This document shows, one piece after another, positions 12,694-21,253 of a stretch of 64,000 nt of DNA. Under the pieces are notes generated by a model. It had not been told where the DNA came from. It saw only the letters and a list, made by a program, of their open reading frames with translations, and made no database searches. The DNA is from Pseudomonas flexibilis. Lineage in GTDB: Bacteria; Pseudomonadota; Gammaproteobacteria; Pseudomonadales; Pseudomonadaceae. The translations under genes and the position numbers were made by a program. The stretch covers positions 1 through 64,000 of the forward strand of contig NZ_JRUD01000008.1 of assembly GCF_000802425.1 (NCBI RefSeq). Direction: 5' to 3'. Position 1 is the first letter of the stretch. Every line of letters starts with the position of its first letter.

Positions 12694-14979
12694 TTATGGC
12701 GCCGTGCGCTCGGCCGGGGGCAGCCAGCGGCGCAGCAGGCGCAGGTTGGCGCGACGCACGGCGTCGACGAAGCCGTCGAATGGCACGTCGGTGATGGCCA
12801 CCAGGCCGACATGGCCGTTCTCGCCGTCCAGCAGGCGGCCCGTCACCGGCTGGTCCAGATACTGGAACCAGTGCAGGCCGACAATCACCGGCTCCTGCAG
12901 GGCCCGCTCGAGAAAGTGTGCATAGGCGGCGCCTCGCGCGGTTTCGCCTGGCACCTCCAGCGGCCCCGGCCAGAAGGGCCCGCGATCCCGCGAGCCGAAG
13001 GAAAACTCAGCGATCAGGACCGGCCTGTTCAACGCGTGCAGCGCGGTGAAATCCTGGCCTTGCCGGGGTGCCCGAGTGTAGGTGTTGAGGCTGAGGACAT
13101 CGCAATAGCGCGCGCAGGCGGCCAGCGCTTCCGGCGTGGCGATGGAGAAGCGCCCGCCCAGCAGCAGGTGGTTCGGCGCATGCCAGGCCAGCGCCTCGGC
13201 GACGGTGCGGAAGTAGGTGTCGGCGTACAGCGCCAGGAAGCGCCGCAGATCGTCTTCGATGGCCGGATGGGCCGGGTCGGGCAGCGGCGCCTCGAAGCCG
13301 GGGTCCTCCATCAGCTCCCAGGCCGGCAGCTCGATGCCCCAGGCGGCCGCCAGCCCCTGCTGGTTGCGGTAGCGGTCGCGCAGCTGTTTCAGGAAGGCGC
13401 GCTTGGCCGGCACATCGGTGGTCTGGCGCAGGGTGTTGTAGGCCAGCGCGTAGCGGGCCTGGGGCGTGTCACCAGGCGCCGCCCAGGGCAGTTCGTTGTC
13501 GACGAAGTAGCCGATCAGCCACGGATCCTCGCGCCGCCCGCGCGCGGCAATGGCCACCGCGCGCTCGGCGGCCATCGCGAAACGCGGATCGAACGGGTCG
13601 GGCATGGCACCCCACCAGTCGTGGCCGGTGGGGATGCTGGCGTAGTCACCGGCAATGGACAGCGGCAGCACATAGGGCATGCGCGGCTGTTCGTGCAGCT
13701 CCGCATCGCTCCAGTTGCCCAGCGTGTTGAAGCCCCAGGCCTGCAGGCGTGCCAGGGTCTGTTCGGGCCACAGGGCGTTCACCGCCTGGGTGCGCAGGAC
13801 GAGGCAGGCGGTCTCGTCGCGGCGCTCGGCGTCGGGCAGCGATTGCCGCGTCCGGCAGGGTGCACAGGGCTCGTGGCGCTCGCAGGCCTGCTCGGCCTGG
13901 GCGCGGTAGCGGTTGGCGCTGTAGAAATCGAACCAGCGACCGTGGGCGAACTGCCGCTCGCGCGTGGCCATCACACCGGTGCGGCTGTCGCCCTGGCCAT
14001 AGAACAGCGCCAGCGGCTCATGGGGCGCCGGCAGCGACTGGAACATTACTTCGCGCCCCTGCACGTAGGTCTGGCTGTGCTGGCGGCTCACCGCATTGAC
14101 CCCCAGCGAGAAGAACGGGTGGCCGTCCGGTGTCACCAGGTACCAGCGCTCCGCCTGTTTCTCGGTGCGGAAGAAGCCGGTGGCCTCGAAGCGCGCACCG
14201 CCGCGCAGGCCACCGAAACGATCACGCTCAGGCAACTGGCGGTTCCAGCTGTCCAGCGCCGCACTGGCATTGTCGAGCAGACGGCGCAGCTGGCTGTCAG
14301 CGTTGATCTTGTCGCCCCAGGCGCGCCGGGTGTACTGGCCATAGCCATCAACCAGCCCCTGGTAGGCGGTCACCAGCTCATCGCTGGCGCTGACGCCGAA
14401 CTGGCCGAGCAGGATGTGCTGCGGCACATCGGGATTGCGCAGGTAGACCTTGACCGCGCGCACCCGATCCAGGCTGATCTCCCCCTGCACCTGGGTGGCC
14501 ACCAGCAAGCGCCGGCCGCCCTGCGACCAGGGCATCGGCGGACCGGCGCGCATGCCCCAGGCCTCCGGCGAGGTGGCCTGCAGGGGCACGGCGAGGGTCT
14601 GCGTCGGCCCGGTTGGCAGGCCGATCCGCGCCTCCAGCGCCTGGCCATCGCCGCTTTCGATACGCACATGCAGGGTCAGGTCCCACTCCATCGCGTTGCG
14701 CAGGCGCAGGGTCATGGTGCGCTGGCCGGTCCAGTCCCAGACGCCGTCCTGCGGTTCGAGCGACAGCGTCGGCTGCGCGGCATTGTTGAAGCTCAGGCGT
14801 CGCAGGATGGCGCCCTCCGGGGTGGTTTCCGCGGTCAGTTCCGGGAACCAGGCATCCTCGGTGGACACCTGCACCACATCCAGCGGGCGAACGAAGCTGA
14901 ACAGGGTCTGTTCGTCAGCCTGCAAGAACAGGGGCAGGCCGCTCCCCACCAGCATCAGCACCCAGCGCCACCGCCGCAT
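12694..14979 (-). CDS. Exported clan-A glycoside hydrolase (agarase-like)
   Basis: This 761-residue protein has a signal peptide (MRRWRWVLMLVGSGLPLFLQ) and an N-terminal beta-rich carbohydrate-binding region (about 40-230). A TIM-barrel catalytic domain follows. Its probable acid/base is Glu496 in FVDNELPW and its nucleophile is Glu658 in IAEFSFGS, the clan GH-A arrangement seen in GH42/GH86-like beta-galactosidases and agarases. The cysteine cluster CERHEPCAPC around residue 385 is unusual for such enzymes. ATG 14979 follows an AGGAGG site, which decides the start over the open frame extending upstream. It is divergent from cyaB. The substrate is not predictable; a periplasmic or secreted polysaccharide hydrolase is inferred. 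Confidence 0.7.
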   Translation of the reverse strand: MRRWRWVLMLVGSGLPLFLQADEQTLFSFVRPLDVVQVSTEDAWFPELTAETTPEGAILRRLSFNNAAQPTLSLEPQDGVWDWTGQRTMTLRLRNAMEWDLTLHVRIESGDGQALEARIGLPTGPTQTLAVPLQATSPEAWGMRAGPPMPWSQGGRRLLVATQVQGEISLDRVRAVKVYLRNPDVPQHILLGQFGVSASDELVTAYQGLVDGYGQYTRRAWGDKINADSQLRRLLDNASAALDSWNRQLPERDRFGGLRGGARFEATGFFRTEKQAERWYLVTPDGHPFFSLGVNAVSRQHSQTYVQGREVMFQSLPAPHEPLALFYGQGDSRTGVMATRERQFAHGRWFDFYSANRYRAQAEQACERHEPCAPCRTRQSLPDAERRDETACLVLRTQAVNALWPEQTLARLQAWGFNTLGNWSDAELHEQPRMPYVLPLSIAGDYASIPTGHDWWGAMPDPFDPRFAMAAERAVAIAARGRREDPWLIGYFVDNELPWAAPGDTPQARYALAYNTLRQTTDVPAKRAFLKQLRDRYRNQQGLAAAWGIELPAWELMEDPGFEAPLPDPAHPAIEDDLRRFLALYADTYFRTVAEALAWHAPNHLLLGGRFSIATPEALAACARYCDVLSLNTYTRAPRQGQDFTALHALNRPVLIAEFSFGSRDRGPFWPGPLEVPGETARGAAYAHFLERALQEPVIVGLHWFQYLDQPVTGRLLDGENGHVGLVAITDVPFDGFVDAVRRANLRLLRRWLPPAERTAP

Positions 14980-15076
14980 CGCCTGCCCTCCTTTCCTTGC
15001 GCCCGGGCCAATAGACCACGACGACCGGCAAGGGTGCGGAGGGCGGCCCAAAGGCTGGCGCGGCCCGTCGCACCGC

Positions 15077-15105
15077 TTGGCCCCTTCCTTCCGCTTGGTT
15101 ATGAT
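15077..15105 (+). promoter_or_regulatory. Probable sigma-70 promoter of cyaB
   Basis: TTGGCC (15077-15082) and TATGAT (15100-15105) are separated by exactly 17 bp, 40 bp upstream of the cyaB GTG. This is the best sigma-70-like match in the 166-bp divergent region. Confidence 0.55.
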
Positions 15106-15145
15106 CCGGCACCTGGCTTTGCAGTAGCGTACACAGGGAAACGTC

Positions 15146-16534
15146 GTGCCTATCAAGTCCGCCATCGTGTCCGGTTCCCGGGGAAGCCTCCTGCCCCTTC
15201 GCGACTACTACTCCCGTGTGCTCGCCTACCTCACGGTGGCCGCCACCGTCGTAACCGGCACCTATGTGCAGCACTGCCCGCAGGAAATCCTCTGGATGGT
15301 GCCCTACACCCTGCTGTACCCCCAGCTGGCCCACCTGCTGAGCCGCCCGTTCCACCGGCGCAACCCGCAACGAACCGACCAGGCGCTGCTGCTCCTGGAT
15401 GCCCTGCATGCCGGCTTCGCCCTGGTGCTGCTTGGCCTGTCGGCCATCCCCGCGCTGATGATCCTGCTGATCCTCGGCTTCAGCGCCATGATCGGCGGCG
15501 GCGTGCTGTCATTCCTGATGACCCTGCTGGTAGCCGGCCTCACGGCGCTGGGCTACGCCTACCACCGGCCGCCGGAACTGCACCTGGACACCCCGCCGCT
15601 GGTGGTGCTGGTGAGCATCCTGTCCAGCGGCCTGTACATCTGCATCACCGCCTATTTCGTGCACCAGCAGAGCCTCAAGCTCTACCTGGCACGCAGCGAG
15701 ATCCAGCGCGAACAGGAAAAGGCCGCGCGGCTGGCACGCAGCCTGTCCAAGTACCTGTCGCCGCAGATCTGGGAATCCATCTTCAGCGGCCGCAAGAGCG
15801 TGTGCCTGGAAACCCAGCGCAAGAAACTCACGGTGTTTTTCTCGGACATCAAGGGCTTCACCGAACTCTCCGAGGAGCTGGAGGCCGAGCAGCTCACCGA
15901 CCTGCTCAACACCTACCTCAACGACATGTCGAAGATCGCCCTCAAGTACGGCGGCACCATCGACAAGTTCGTCGGCGACTGCGTGATGGTGTTCTTCGGC
16001 GACCCGACCACCGAAGGGGCGCGCAAGGATGCCGTGGCGGCGGTGTCCATGGCCATCGCCATGCGCAAGCACATGAAGGTGCTGCGCCAGCAATGGCGCG
16101 CCCAGGGCATCACCAAGCCGCTGGAAATCCGCATGGGCCTGAACACCGGCTACTGCACGGTGGGCAACTTCGGCGCGGAAACGCGCATGGACTACACCAT
16201 CATCGGCCGCGAGGTGAACCTGGCCAGCCGCCTGGAAAACGCGGCGGAGATCGGCGAGATCCTCATTTCCCACGAAACCTATTCACTGGTGAAGGACGTG
16301 ATCATGTGCCGCGACAAGGGACAGATCACCGTCAAGGGCTTCGCCCGGCCGATCCACATCTACCAGGTGATCGACTTCCGCCGCGACCTGGGCGCCTCGC
16401 CCAGCTTCATCGAGCACGAATTGCCCGGCTTCTCCATGTACCTGGACACCAACAGCCTGCAGCAGCTCGACAAGGAGCATGTGATCGAGGCGTTGCGCGA
16501 GGCGGCGGACAAGCTGCGCGACAAGATCATCTGA
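15146..16534 (+). CDS. cyaB: Class III adenylate cyclase CyaB (MASE2 domain)
   Basis: This 462-residue membrane adenylate cyclase makes cAMP, which in Pseudomonas acts through Vfr on virulence and motility genes. The N-terminal ~180 residues form the MASE2 sensor with about six helices. The catalytic domain spans about 220-410 with metal-binding KLTVFFSDIKGFTEL, KFVGDCVMVFFGDP, and the transition-state motif YTIIGREVNLASRLE. The C-terminal ~40 residues are charged and helical. Length and layout match P. aeruginosa CyaB. The GTG start at 15146 is 40 bp after a good promoter. It is divergent from the glycoside hydrolase and followed by apeB 66 bp downstream on the same strand. Confidence 0.93.
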   Translation: MPIKSAIVSGSRGSLLPLRDYYSRVLAYLTVAATVVTGTYVQHCPQEILWMVPYTLLYPQLAHLLSRPFHRRNPQRTDQALLLLDALHAGFALVLLGLSAIPALMILLILGFSAMIGGGVLSFLMTLLVAGLTALGYAYHRPPELHLDTPPLVVLVSILSSGLYICITAYFVHQQSLKLYLARSEIQREQEKAARLARSLSKYLSPQIWESIFSGRKSVCLETQRKKLTVFFSDIKGFTELSEELEAEQLTDLLNTYLNDMSKIALKYGGTIDKFVGDCVMVFFGDPTTEGARKDAVAAVSMAIAMRKHMKVLRQQWRAQGITKPLEIRMGLNTGYCTVGNFGAETRMDYTIIGREVNLASRLENAAEIGEILISHETYSLVKDVIMCRDKGQITVKGFARPIHIYQVIDFRRDLGASPSFIEHELPGFSMYLDTNSLQQLDKEHVIEALREAADKLRDKII

Positions 16535-16600
16535 GACGGTGCCGCGCCTCAGCTGCGGACAAATCCGATACACTGCCGCCACTGTTGTTCGGAGTCCGTC

Positions 16601-17890
16601 ATGCGTGCTGAGCTCACCCAAGGTCTGATCGATTTCCTCAAGGCGTCACCCACCCCCTTCCATGCCACCGCCACCCTCGCCCAGCGACTCGAATCCGCTG
16701 GCTACCAGCCGCTGGATGAACGCCAGCCCTGGCAGTGCGAGCCGGGCGGCCGCTACTACGTCACCCGCAACGATTCCTCGCTGATCGCCTTCAAAGCCGG
16801 CACCCGCAGCCCGCTGGAAGGTGGCCTGCGCCTGGTCGGCGCGCACACCGACAGCCCCTGCCTGCGCGTCAAGCCGCAGCCCGAGATGCAGCGTCACGGC
16901 TTCCTGCAACTGGGCGTGGAGGTCTACGGCGGCGCGTTGCTGGCGCCCTGGTTCGACCGCGACCTGTCGCTGGCCGGCCGCGTGACCTTCCGCCGCGACG
17001 GCCGGGTGGAAAGCCAGTTGATCGACTTCCAGGCGCCCATCGCGGTCATTCCCAACCTGGCCATCCACCTCAATCGCGAGGCCAACCAGGGCTGGGCGAT
17101 CAACGCGCAGAACGAGTTGCCGCCGATCCTCGCCCAGATCGCCGGCGCCGAGCCCTACGATTTCCGCGCCCTGCTGGCCGACCAGCTGAGCCGCGAGCAT
17201 GAGCTGACCGCCGACATCATCCTCGACTTCGAGCTCAGCCTGTACGACACCCAGCCCGCCGCCGTGGTGGGCCTGCATGGCGATTTCATCGCCGGCGCGC
17301 GCCTGGACAACCTGTTGTCCTGCTACGCCGGCCTGCAGGCGCTGCTGGCCGCCGACGACGAGCAGAGCTGCGTGCTGGTGTGCACCGACCACGAGGAAGT
17401 TGGCTCTACCTCCTGCTGCGGCGCCGATGGCCCGTTCCTGGAACAGACCCTGCAGCGCGCCTTCGCCGCCGGCGAGGACCTGGTGCGCATCACCCAGCGC
17501 TCGCTGCTGATCTCCGCCGACAACGCCCACGGCCTGCATCCGAACTACCCGGACAAGCACGACGGCAACCACGGCCCGAAGCTCAACGCCGGCCCGGTGA
17601 TCAAGGTGAACAGCAACCAGCGCTACGCCACCAGCAGCGAAACCGCCGGCTTCTTCCGCCACCTGTGCCTGGAGAACGAAGTGCCGATGCAGAGCTTCGT
17701 GACCCGCAGCGACATGGGTTGCGGCTCGACCATCGGCCCGATCACCGCCAGCCGCCTGGGCGTGCCGACGGTGGACATCGGTCTGCCGACCTTCGCCATG
17801 CACTCGATCCGCGAGCTGGCCGGCAGCCAGGATCTGGAGCATCTGGTGAAGGTGCTGACCGCCTTCTACAACAGCGCCGAGCTGGCCTGA
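16601..17890 (+). CDS. apeB: M18-family aspartyl-type aminopeptidase
   Basis: This 429-residue zinc aminopeptidase of family M18 removes N-terminal residues from peptides in the cytoplasm. Metal and catalytic signatures are present in order: [13 protein letters not shown] (about 79-91), [34 protein letters not shown] (about 262-279), the [17 protein letters not shown] loop, and [12 protein letters not shown] with MHSIRE near the end. Length is typical of the Pseudomonas enzyme annotated as ApeB. Its TGA overlaps the ATG of the following HAD gene (TGATG), so the two form a translationally coupled pair. Confidence 0.93.
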   Translation: MRAELTQGLIDFLKASPTPFHATATLAQRLESAGYQPLDERQPWQCEPGGRYYVTRNDSSLIAFKAGTRSPLEGGLRLVGAHTDSPCLRVKPQPEMQRHGFLQLGVEVYGGALLAPWFDRDLSLAGRVTFRRDGRVESQLIDFQAPIAVIPNLAIHLNREANQGWAINAQNELPPILAQIAGAEPYDFRALLADQLSREHELTADIILDFELSLYDTQPAAVVGLHGDFIAGARLDNLLSCYAGLQALLAADDEQSCVLVCTDHEEVGSTSCCGADGPFLEQTLQRAFAAGEDLVRITQRSLLISADNAHGLHPNYPDKHDGNHGPKLNAGPVIKVNSNQRYATSSETAGFFRHLCLENEVPMQSFVTRSDMGCGSTIGPITASRLGVPTVDIGLPTFAMHSIRELAGSQDLEHLVKVLTAFYNSAELA

Positions 17891-18543
17891 TGGCGCTGGC
17901 GATCTTCGATCTGGACGAAACCCTGATCGCCGGCAATAGCCCCAGCCTCTGGGGCCGTTACCTGGGCGCGCAGGGCTGGCTGGATCTGGAGCAGTTCGTG
18001 CCGCGCGAGCAGGCGATGGTACGGCTGTATGCCGAGCGCCAGTTGACGCTGGAAGACTACCTGGCCTTCACCCTGCAACCGCTGGCCGGTCGCACGCCCG
18101 CCGAATGCCGGGCGCTGGCCGATCGGTTCGCGGTCGAGGTGATCGCGCCGCTGTTCTATGCCGAGGCGCTGCAGTGCCTGGAGCGCCATCGCGAAGCCGG
18201 TGACCAGATCCTGGTGATCTCCGCCACGCAGCGCTTCCTGGTCGAAGCCATCTGCGCGCAGCTGGACATCCAGCACGCGCTGGGCACCGACATGGAGGTG
18301 ATAGACGGTCGCTACACTGGCCTCACCCAGGGCATCCTCACCTATCGGGAAGGCAAGATCGCAGCGCTGCACGCCTGGCAACGCCAGCAAAGCCGGCCCG
18401 CCGAAACCTGTCACTTCTATTCGGATTCGCAGAACGACCTGCCGCTGCTCTGCGCGGTCGACGTCCCGCACGCCGTCAACCCGGATGCGACCCTGCGCGC
18501 CCACGCCGAGGCGCAGGGCTGGGACATTCTCGACTGGCGCTGA
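17890..18543 (+). CDS. HAD-IB family phosphatase
   Basis: This 217-residue haloacid-dehalogenase phosphatase starts [16 protein letters not shown], motif I with nucleophile Asp8 and acid Asp10. Motif II is ILVISATQRF (about 104-113), with Lys from GKIAALHAW, and motif III is FYSDSQNDLPLL (about 176-187). The cap lies between motifs I and II, giving subfamily IB, which includes SerB, CicA and histidinol- or nucleotide-phosphatases. The specific substrate is unknown. It begins inside the apeB stop (TGATG), so it is co-translated. A type-B palindrome follows the stop codon. Confidence 0.85.
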   Translation: MALAIFDLDETLIAGNSPSLWGRYLGAQGWLDLEQFVPREQAMVRLYAERQLTLEDYLAFTLQPLAGRTPAECRALADRFAVEVIAPLFYAEALQCLERHREAGDQILVISATQRFLVEAICAQLDIQHALGTDMEVIDGRYTGLTQGILTYREGKIAALHAWQRQQSRPAETCHFYSDSQNDLPLLCAVDVPHAVNPDATLRAHAEAQGWDILDWR

Positions 18544-18548
18544 CTGCG

Positions 18549-18609
18549 CAGGGTGGTCAACGCTATGCCTGGCCACCACGGCGGCCAAGGCTGCGCCTTG
18601 ACCGCCCTA
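18549..18609. repeat. Type-B dispersed palindrome
   Basis: The element runs AGGGTGGTCAACGC ... GCGCCTTGACCGCCCT, with imperfectly complementary ends and an internal GGCCACC / GGCGGCC pair. It separates the HAD gene from the end of the amine dehydrogenase operon and probably folds as a hairpin between these convergent units. Confidence 0.65.
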
Positions 18610-18621
18610 AGGTTCAAGACG

Positions 18622-19065
18622 TCACGGCCAGGGATAATCCGGAACCTCGTAGCCCGCGAGGTTCAGCTCTTCCGTAACATCGCGGCGCAGCGCCACCACA
18701 TCCTCCACGGGCCTGGCTCGCAGTGCCGTCACTTCCTCTGCCGTGAACGGCTTGCGTGCACCGGGCTCGCCCCAGCGTTCGCCCACATAGTTCATCACCG
18801 CGGCGATCTCGCGATCCGTGAGACTGGCACCGTTGATGCCCGGCACGTGCATCAGGTACAGGCGGCTGTTCTCGGTCGAGAAGAAGCCATCGACATACTT
18901 GGGAAACGGCGGGATGCCACCCGCTGGAACCCCCATGCCGTCCTGCCCGTGGCATCCGGCGCAGCGCAACTGATAGTTGACCGATGCCGAATACTCCTGG
19001 GCCGACAGCACGGGGGCAGCCAGTGATAGCCCCATCGCTACCACCCACGACTGCCACCGTTGCAT
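18622..19065 (-). CDS. Periplasmic c-type cytochrome (CAGCH)
   Basis: This 147-residue protein has a signal peptide (MQRWQSWVVAMGLSLAAPVLS), one heme-c site CAGCH at about residues 35-39, and a later candidate axial methionine. It is the last gene of the amine dehydrogenase operon, 13 bp after the preceding cytochrome gene. Given the operon, it is likely an electron carrier that takes electrons from the TTQ enzyme, alone or with the neighbouring cytochrome. The start is ATG 19065, with GAGG seven bases upstream; the longer frame lacks a signal sequence. The region after the heme is low in similarity to standard cytochrome c folds, so function rests on context. Confidence 0.8.
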   Translation of the reverse strand: MQRWQSWVVAMGLSLAAPVLSAQEYSASVNYQLRCAGCHGQDGMGVPAGGIPPFPKYVDGFFSTENSRLYLMHVPGINGASLTDREIAAVMNYVGERWGEPGARKPFTAEEVTALRARPVEDVVALRRDVTEELNLAGYEVPDYPWP

Positions 19066-19078
19066 AGTGCTACCTCGC

Positions 19079-19519
19079 TTACAGATTCTGCGGCCGCAGG
19101 GCACGCAGTTGCGCATGGGTCTGAGCCGGACTGCGCGCCTGCTCCACATCCGCCGCGCTCACCGAGGCCGGCACACCGTTGAGCTTCAACAGGTAGCTGG
19201 CCACTTGCGCCAGCTCGTCGCTGGGCAGGTTGCTTTGCGGCGGCATCACCAGGCCGATGTACAGCTGGCCCATGGCGGTGAGCTTGCCGCTCATGCCGGA
19301 TGCCATCACGCCGGTGAGATACTGCGGAGCCTGCTCGCCGAGGCCCTGCCACAGCCCGGGATGCGCCAGCGGCGGGGCCAGTCCGGGGATGCCTTCGGCA
19401 CTGGCGCCATGACAGCTGGCGCAGTGCTTCTGGAACAACGCTTCACCGGCCTGGGCAGTACCGCCCAGGGCCAGCAGCAGGGCGCAGAGCGCCCCGCCTT
19501 TTACAGCCAGATCACGCAT
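19079..19519 (-). CDS. Periplasmic c-type cytochrome (CASCH)
   Basis: This 146-residue cytochrome has a signal peptide ending TAQA, heme-c site CASCH at about 33-37, GxAPPL, and a probable Met ligand in GLVMPPQSNLPSDEL, the usual class I pattern. It overlaps the light-chain gene by 8 bases. It is a plausible direct acceptor of electrons from the tryptophan tryptophylquinone enzyme, replacing the copper protein (amicyanin or azurin) used by other amine dehydrogenases. No gene for a blue copper protein is in the cluster. Confidence 0.85.
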   Translation of the reverse strand: MRDLAVKGGALCALLLALGGTAQAGEALFQKHCASCHGASAEGIPGLAPPLAHPGLWQGLGEQAPQYLTGVMASGMSGKLTAMGQLYIGLVMPPQSNLPSDELAQVASYLLKLNGVPASVSAADVEQARSPAQTHAQLRALRPQNL

Positions 19520-20063
19520 CGGCCAGCCCCACCACCACCGACACCGTGCAGTGGTAGCCCTTGTTGGTGTTGGCCATGCACCAGTTGATGTCGTTGTGCA
19601 GACCCATGCGGTAGCCGGGACGCTCGCGCTCGCTGCGGAAGCAGAAGGTGGAGCTGGCCACCGAGGCCTTGCCGCAGCAGTCGTTGTAGGAGACCAGGTA
19701 GTCCTTGCCGTCGTTGGGGTTACGGCAGGTTCCGACCCAGGCTACCTTGGACGCTTCGCTGCCGGGCGGGCAGGACGTCATGGTGCCGCCGGAGGTGCTG
19801 CACAGGTTGCCGTCCAGGGCGCAGTGGCGCCAGTAGTCACAGCTGTATTCGTCATTGACGTCGCCACCGGCGCCGGTGGCGGCCATCGCCAGGCCGCCCA
19901 GGGAGCGGTCGAACGGCAACAGCGGCATGGCCATGGTACCGGCCAGCGCCACGCCGGCCTTGGCCAGGAAGGAGCGGCGACCGGTTTGCATGGCCGTCTT
20001 TCGCGCGCCGGCTTCGGCGGTCTTGTCGATGACGGTGAACAGGCGATCAAAGAACTTGGACAT
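19512..20063 (-). CDS. aauA: Aromatic amine dehydrogenase light chain (TTQ subunit)
   Basis: This 183-residue subunit carries the tryptophan tryptophylquinone cofactor. It is exported by a twin-arginine signal (TGRRSFLAKAG, 27-37). The mature part keeps CDYWRHC (75-81), the two cofactor tryptophans Trp109 (AWVGTC) and Trp161 (INWCMAN), and the catalytic base Asp128 (YNDCCGK). DGKDYL.SY and RERPGY...HND.NWCMAN are as in Alcaligenes aromatic amine dehydrogenase and unlike methylamine dehydrogenase, hence the aau name. The mature region has ten cysteines, two fewer than the twelve (six disulfides) of the Paracoccus light chain. ATG 20063 with GGAG upstream is preferred to a GTG five codons earlier. 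TTQ formation needs a MauG-type diheme enzyme, which is not in this window. Confidence 0.93.
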   Translation of the reverse strand: MSKFFDRLFTVIDKTAEAGARKTAMQTGRRSFLAKAGVALAGTMAMPLLPFDRSLGGLAMAATGAGGDVNDEYSCDYWRHCALDGNLCSTSGGTMTSCPPGSEASKVAWVGTCRNPNDGKDYLVSYNDCCGKASVASSTFCFRSERERPGYRMGLHNDINWCMANTNKGYHCTVSVVVGLADA

Positions 20064-20084
20064 GATTGATGACTCCACGGGGGA

Positions 20085-20675
20085 TCAGGAATGTGCGGTA
20101 CGGCTGGCGAAGTCCTGGATCGACGCGTAACCGGTTTCGGCGGCGTTGAAGAGGCTTTCCAGCTGTTCGCGGGTGTTGACCAGACCCTTGGCCTTGACCA
20201 CACCTTCGCCATCGAGCAGGACCGCGAACGGCAGACGCGCCACCCGGAAGGTCACGCCCAGCTGCTCGGAGATCACGTAGGGGAACTGCTCCAGCTCGGC
20301 ACGGGCGATGAAGTCGCGGTGACGCGCTTCCTCGCCATCGCTGGCCAGCACCACGTCCAGCCAGGTTTCGCTCTGGCGAATGGACGCAAGCACCGGCAGC
20401 AGCTTCTTGCAGATCGGACAGGTCGGCGACAGGAAGAAGATCAGGGTGTGTTTCGGAGAAACCGCACCGATCTGCACCAGGCCGCCGGTCAGGCTCGGCA
20501 GGTTGAAGGCGGGAGACACCTCGCCCAGCTTCGGCCCGCTGTCATTGACCATGGCGCCGACGGGAGAGATACGTTCGAACAGGATGCCGATCTGGCGGGC
20601 CAGGGCGAAGACCATGACGATCAGTGCCAGGACCAGCACAGTGAGCACACAGACGGCGAAGATAAGTAAGGACAT
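20085..20675 (-). CDS. mauD: Amine dehydrogenase accessory protein MauD
   Basis: This 196-residue thioredoxin-fold protein has an N-terminal membrane anchor (about 3-26) and a periplasmic domain with the active-site CPIC in FLSPTCPICKKLLP (about 81-94). MauD proteins are thought to isomerise or form the many disulfides of the TTQ light chain. It is immediately upstream of aauA, with a 21-bp gap, and 15 bp after mauE. The closing YASIQDF near the C-terminus is a common ending of this family. Confidence in family is high; the exact redox role is inferred from homologues. Confidence 0.9.
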   Translation of the reverse strand: MSLLIFAVCVLTVLVLALIVMVFALARQIGILFERISPVGAMVNDSGPKLGEVSPAFNLPSLTGGLVQIGAVSPKHTLIFFLSPTCPICKKLLPVLASIRQSETWLDVVLASDGEEARHRDFIARAELEQFPYVISEQLGVTFRVARLPFAVLLDGEGVVKAKGLVNTREQLESLFNAAETGYASIQDFASRTAHS

Positions 20676-20690
20676 GGGACGGCTTCTTCT

Positions 20691-21248
20691 TCAGTTCGGT
20701 TGGGAAAGCGAGTTGGCCTTGCGTGCCAACAACAGGGGGCCCGGATTCGCCATCACCTGTTCGGCGATGACGTAGAGGCTGAAGGCCAACGCGCCTGCCA
20801 GCAGCGCAACAGCGGTTTCCAGCACACCAGCGAGCGTGTAGGGGATCGACAGGGCCAGACCGGCCAGCGCCATCAACACCCCGTTGCGCACCACCAGCAG
20901 CCAGGACAGCGGCTGCGCCGCCCCGCCGCAGCCACACTCGATGCGAGTGCGACCGCGCAGCAGGTTCACAGCGATGCCCAGGGCATACAGCCCCAGCAGC
21001 ACCAGCGCGCCCACTGCCCCCCAGACCGCCAGCGGCGGCCAGACCAGCAGGGCCACGACGGCGAACTCGGCGGCGACCAGCAGGCGGCTGGCCACGCCCA
21101 ACAGCGCGTCGGGGACCAGGCGGTAGTCGGCCACGAAGCCAACGAAGCGCCCGTAGTCAGCCGCCTTGTGCCAAGCGGCTCGCAGGAACAGCAGCGCCAG
21201 GAAGACCACCGCGGCCAGGGCTGCCAGATGAAGGACAGAGGCATTCAT
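20691..21248 (-). CDS. mauE: Amine dehydrogenase accessory membrane protein MauE
   Basis: This 185-residue membrane protein of the MauE/DoxX-like superfamily has four to five helices. HKAADYGRFVGFVADYRLVP after the first helix is the family signature, followed by ECGCGG near residue 105, typical of MauE-type redox membrane proteins. It acts with MauD in export or disulfide maturation of the light chain. The start is ATG 21248, 5 bp after the heavy-chain stop; an upstream in-frame ATG would overlap the heavy-chain gene. Confidence 0.88.
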   Translation of the reverse strand: MNASVLHLAALAAVVFLALLFLRAAWHKAADYGRFVGFVADYRLVPDALLGVASRLLVAAEFAVVALLVWPPLAVWGAVGALVLLGLYALGIAVNLLRGRTRIECGCGGAAQPLSWLLVVRNGVLMALAGLALSIPYTLAGVLETAVALLAGALAFSLYVIAEQVMANPGPLLLARKANSLSQPN

Positions 21249-21253
21249 GGCAC

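Noticed and set aside
12601-16611. 1336-codon plus-strand open frame spanning the esterase edge, glycoside hydrolase and cyaB
   Set aside because: It runs antisense to the glycoside hydrolase and out of frame with cyaB; the opposite strand and frame have signal peptide, catalytic glutamates and cyclase motifs.
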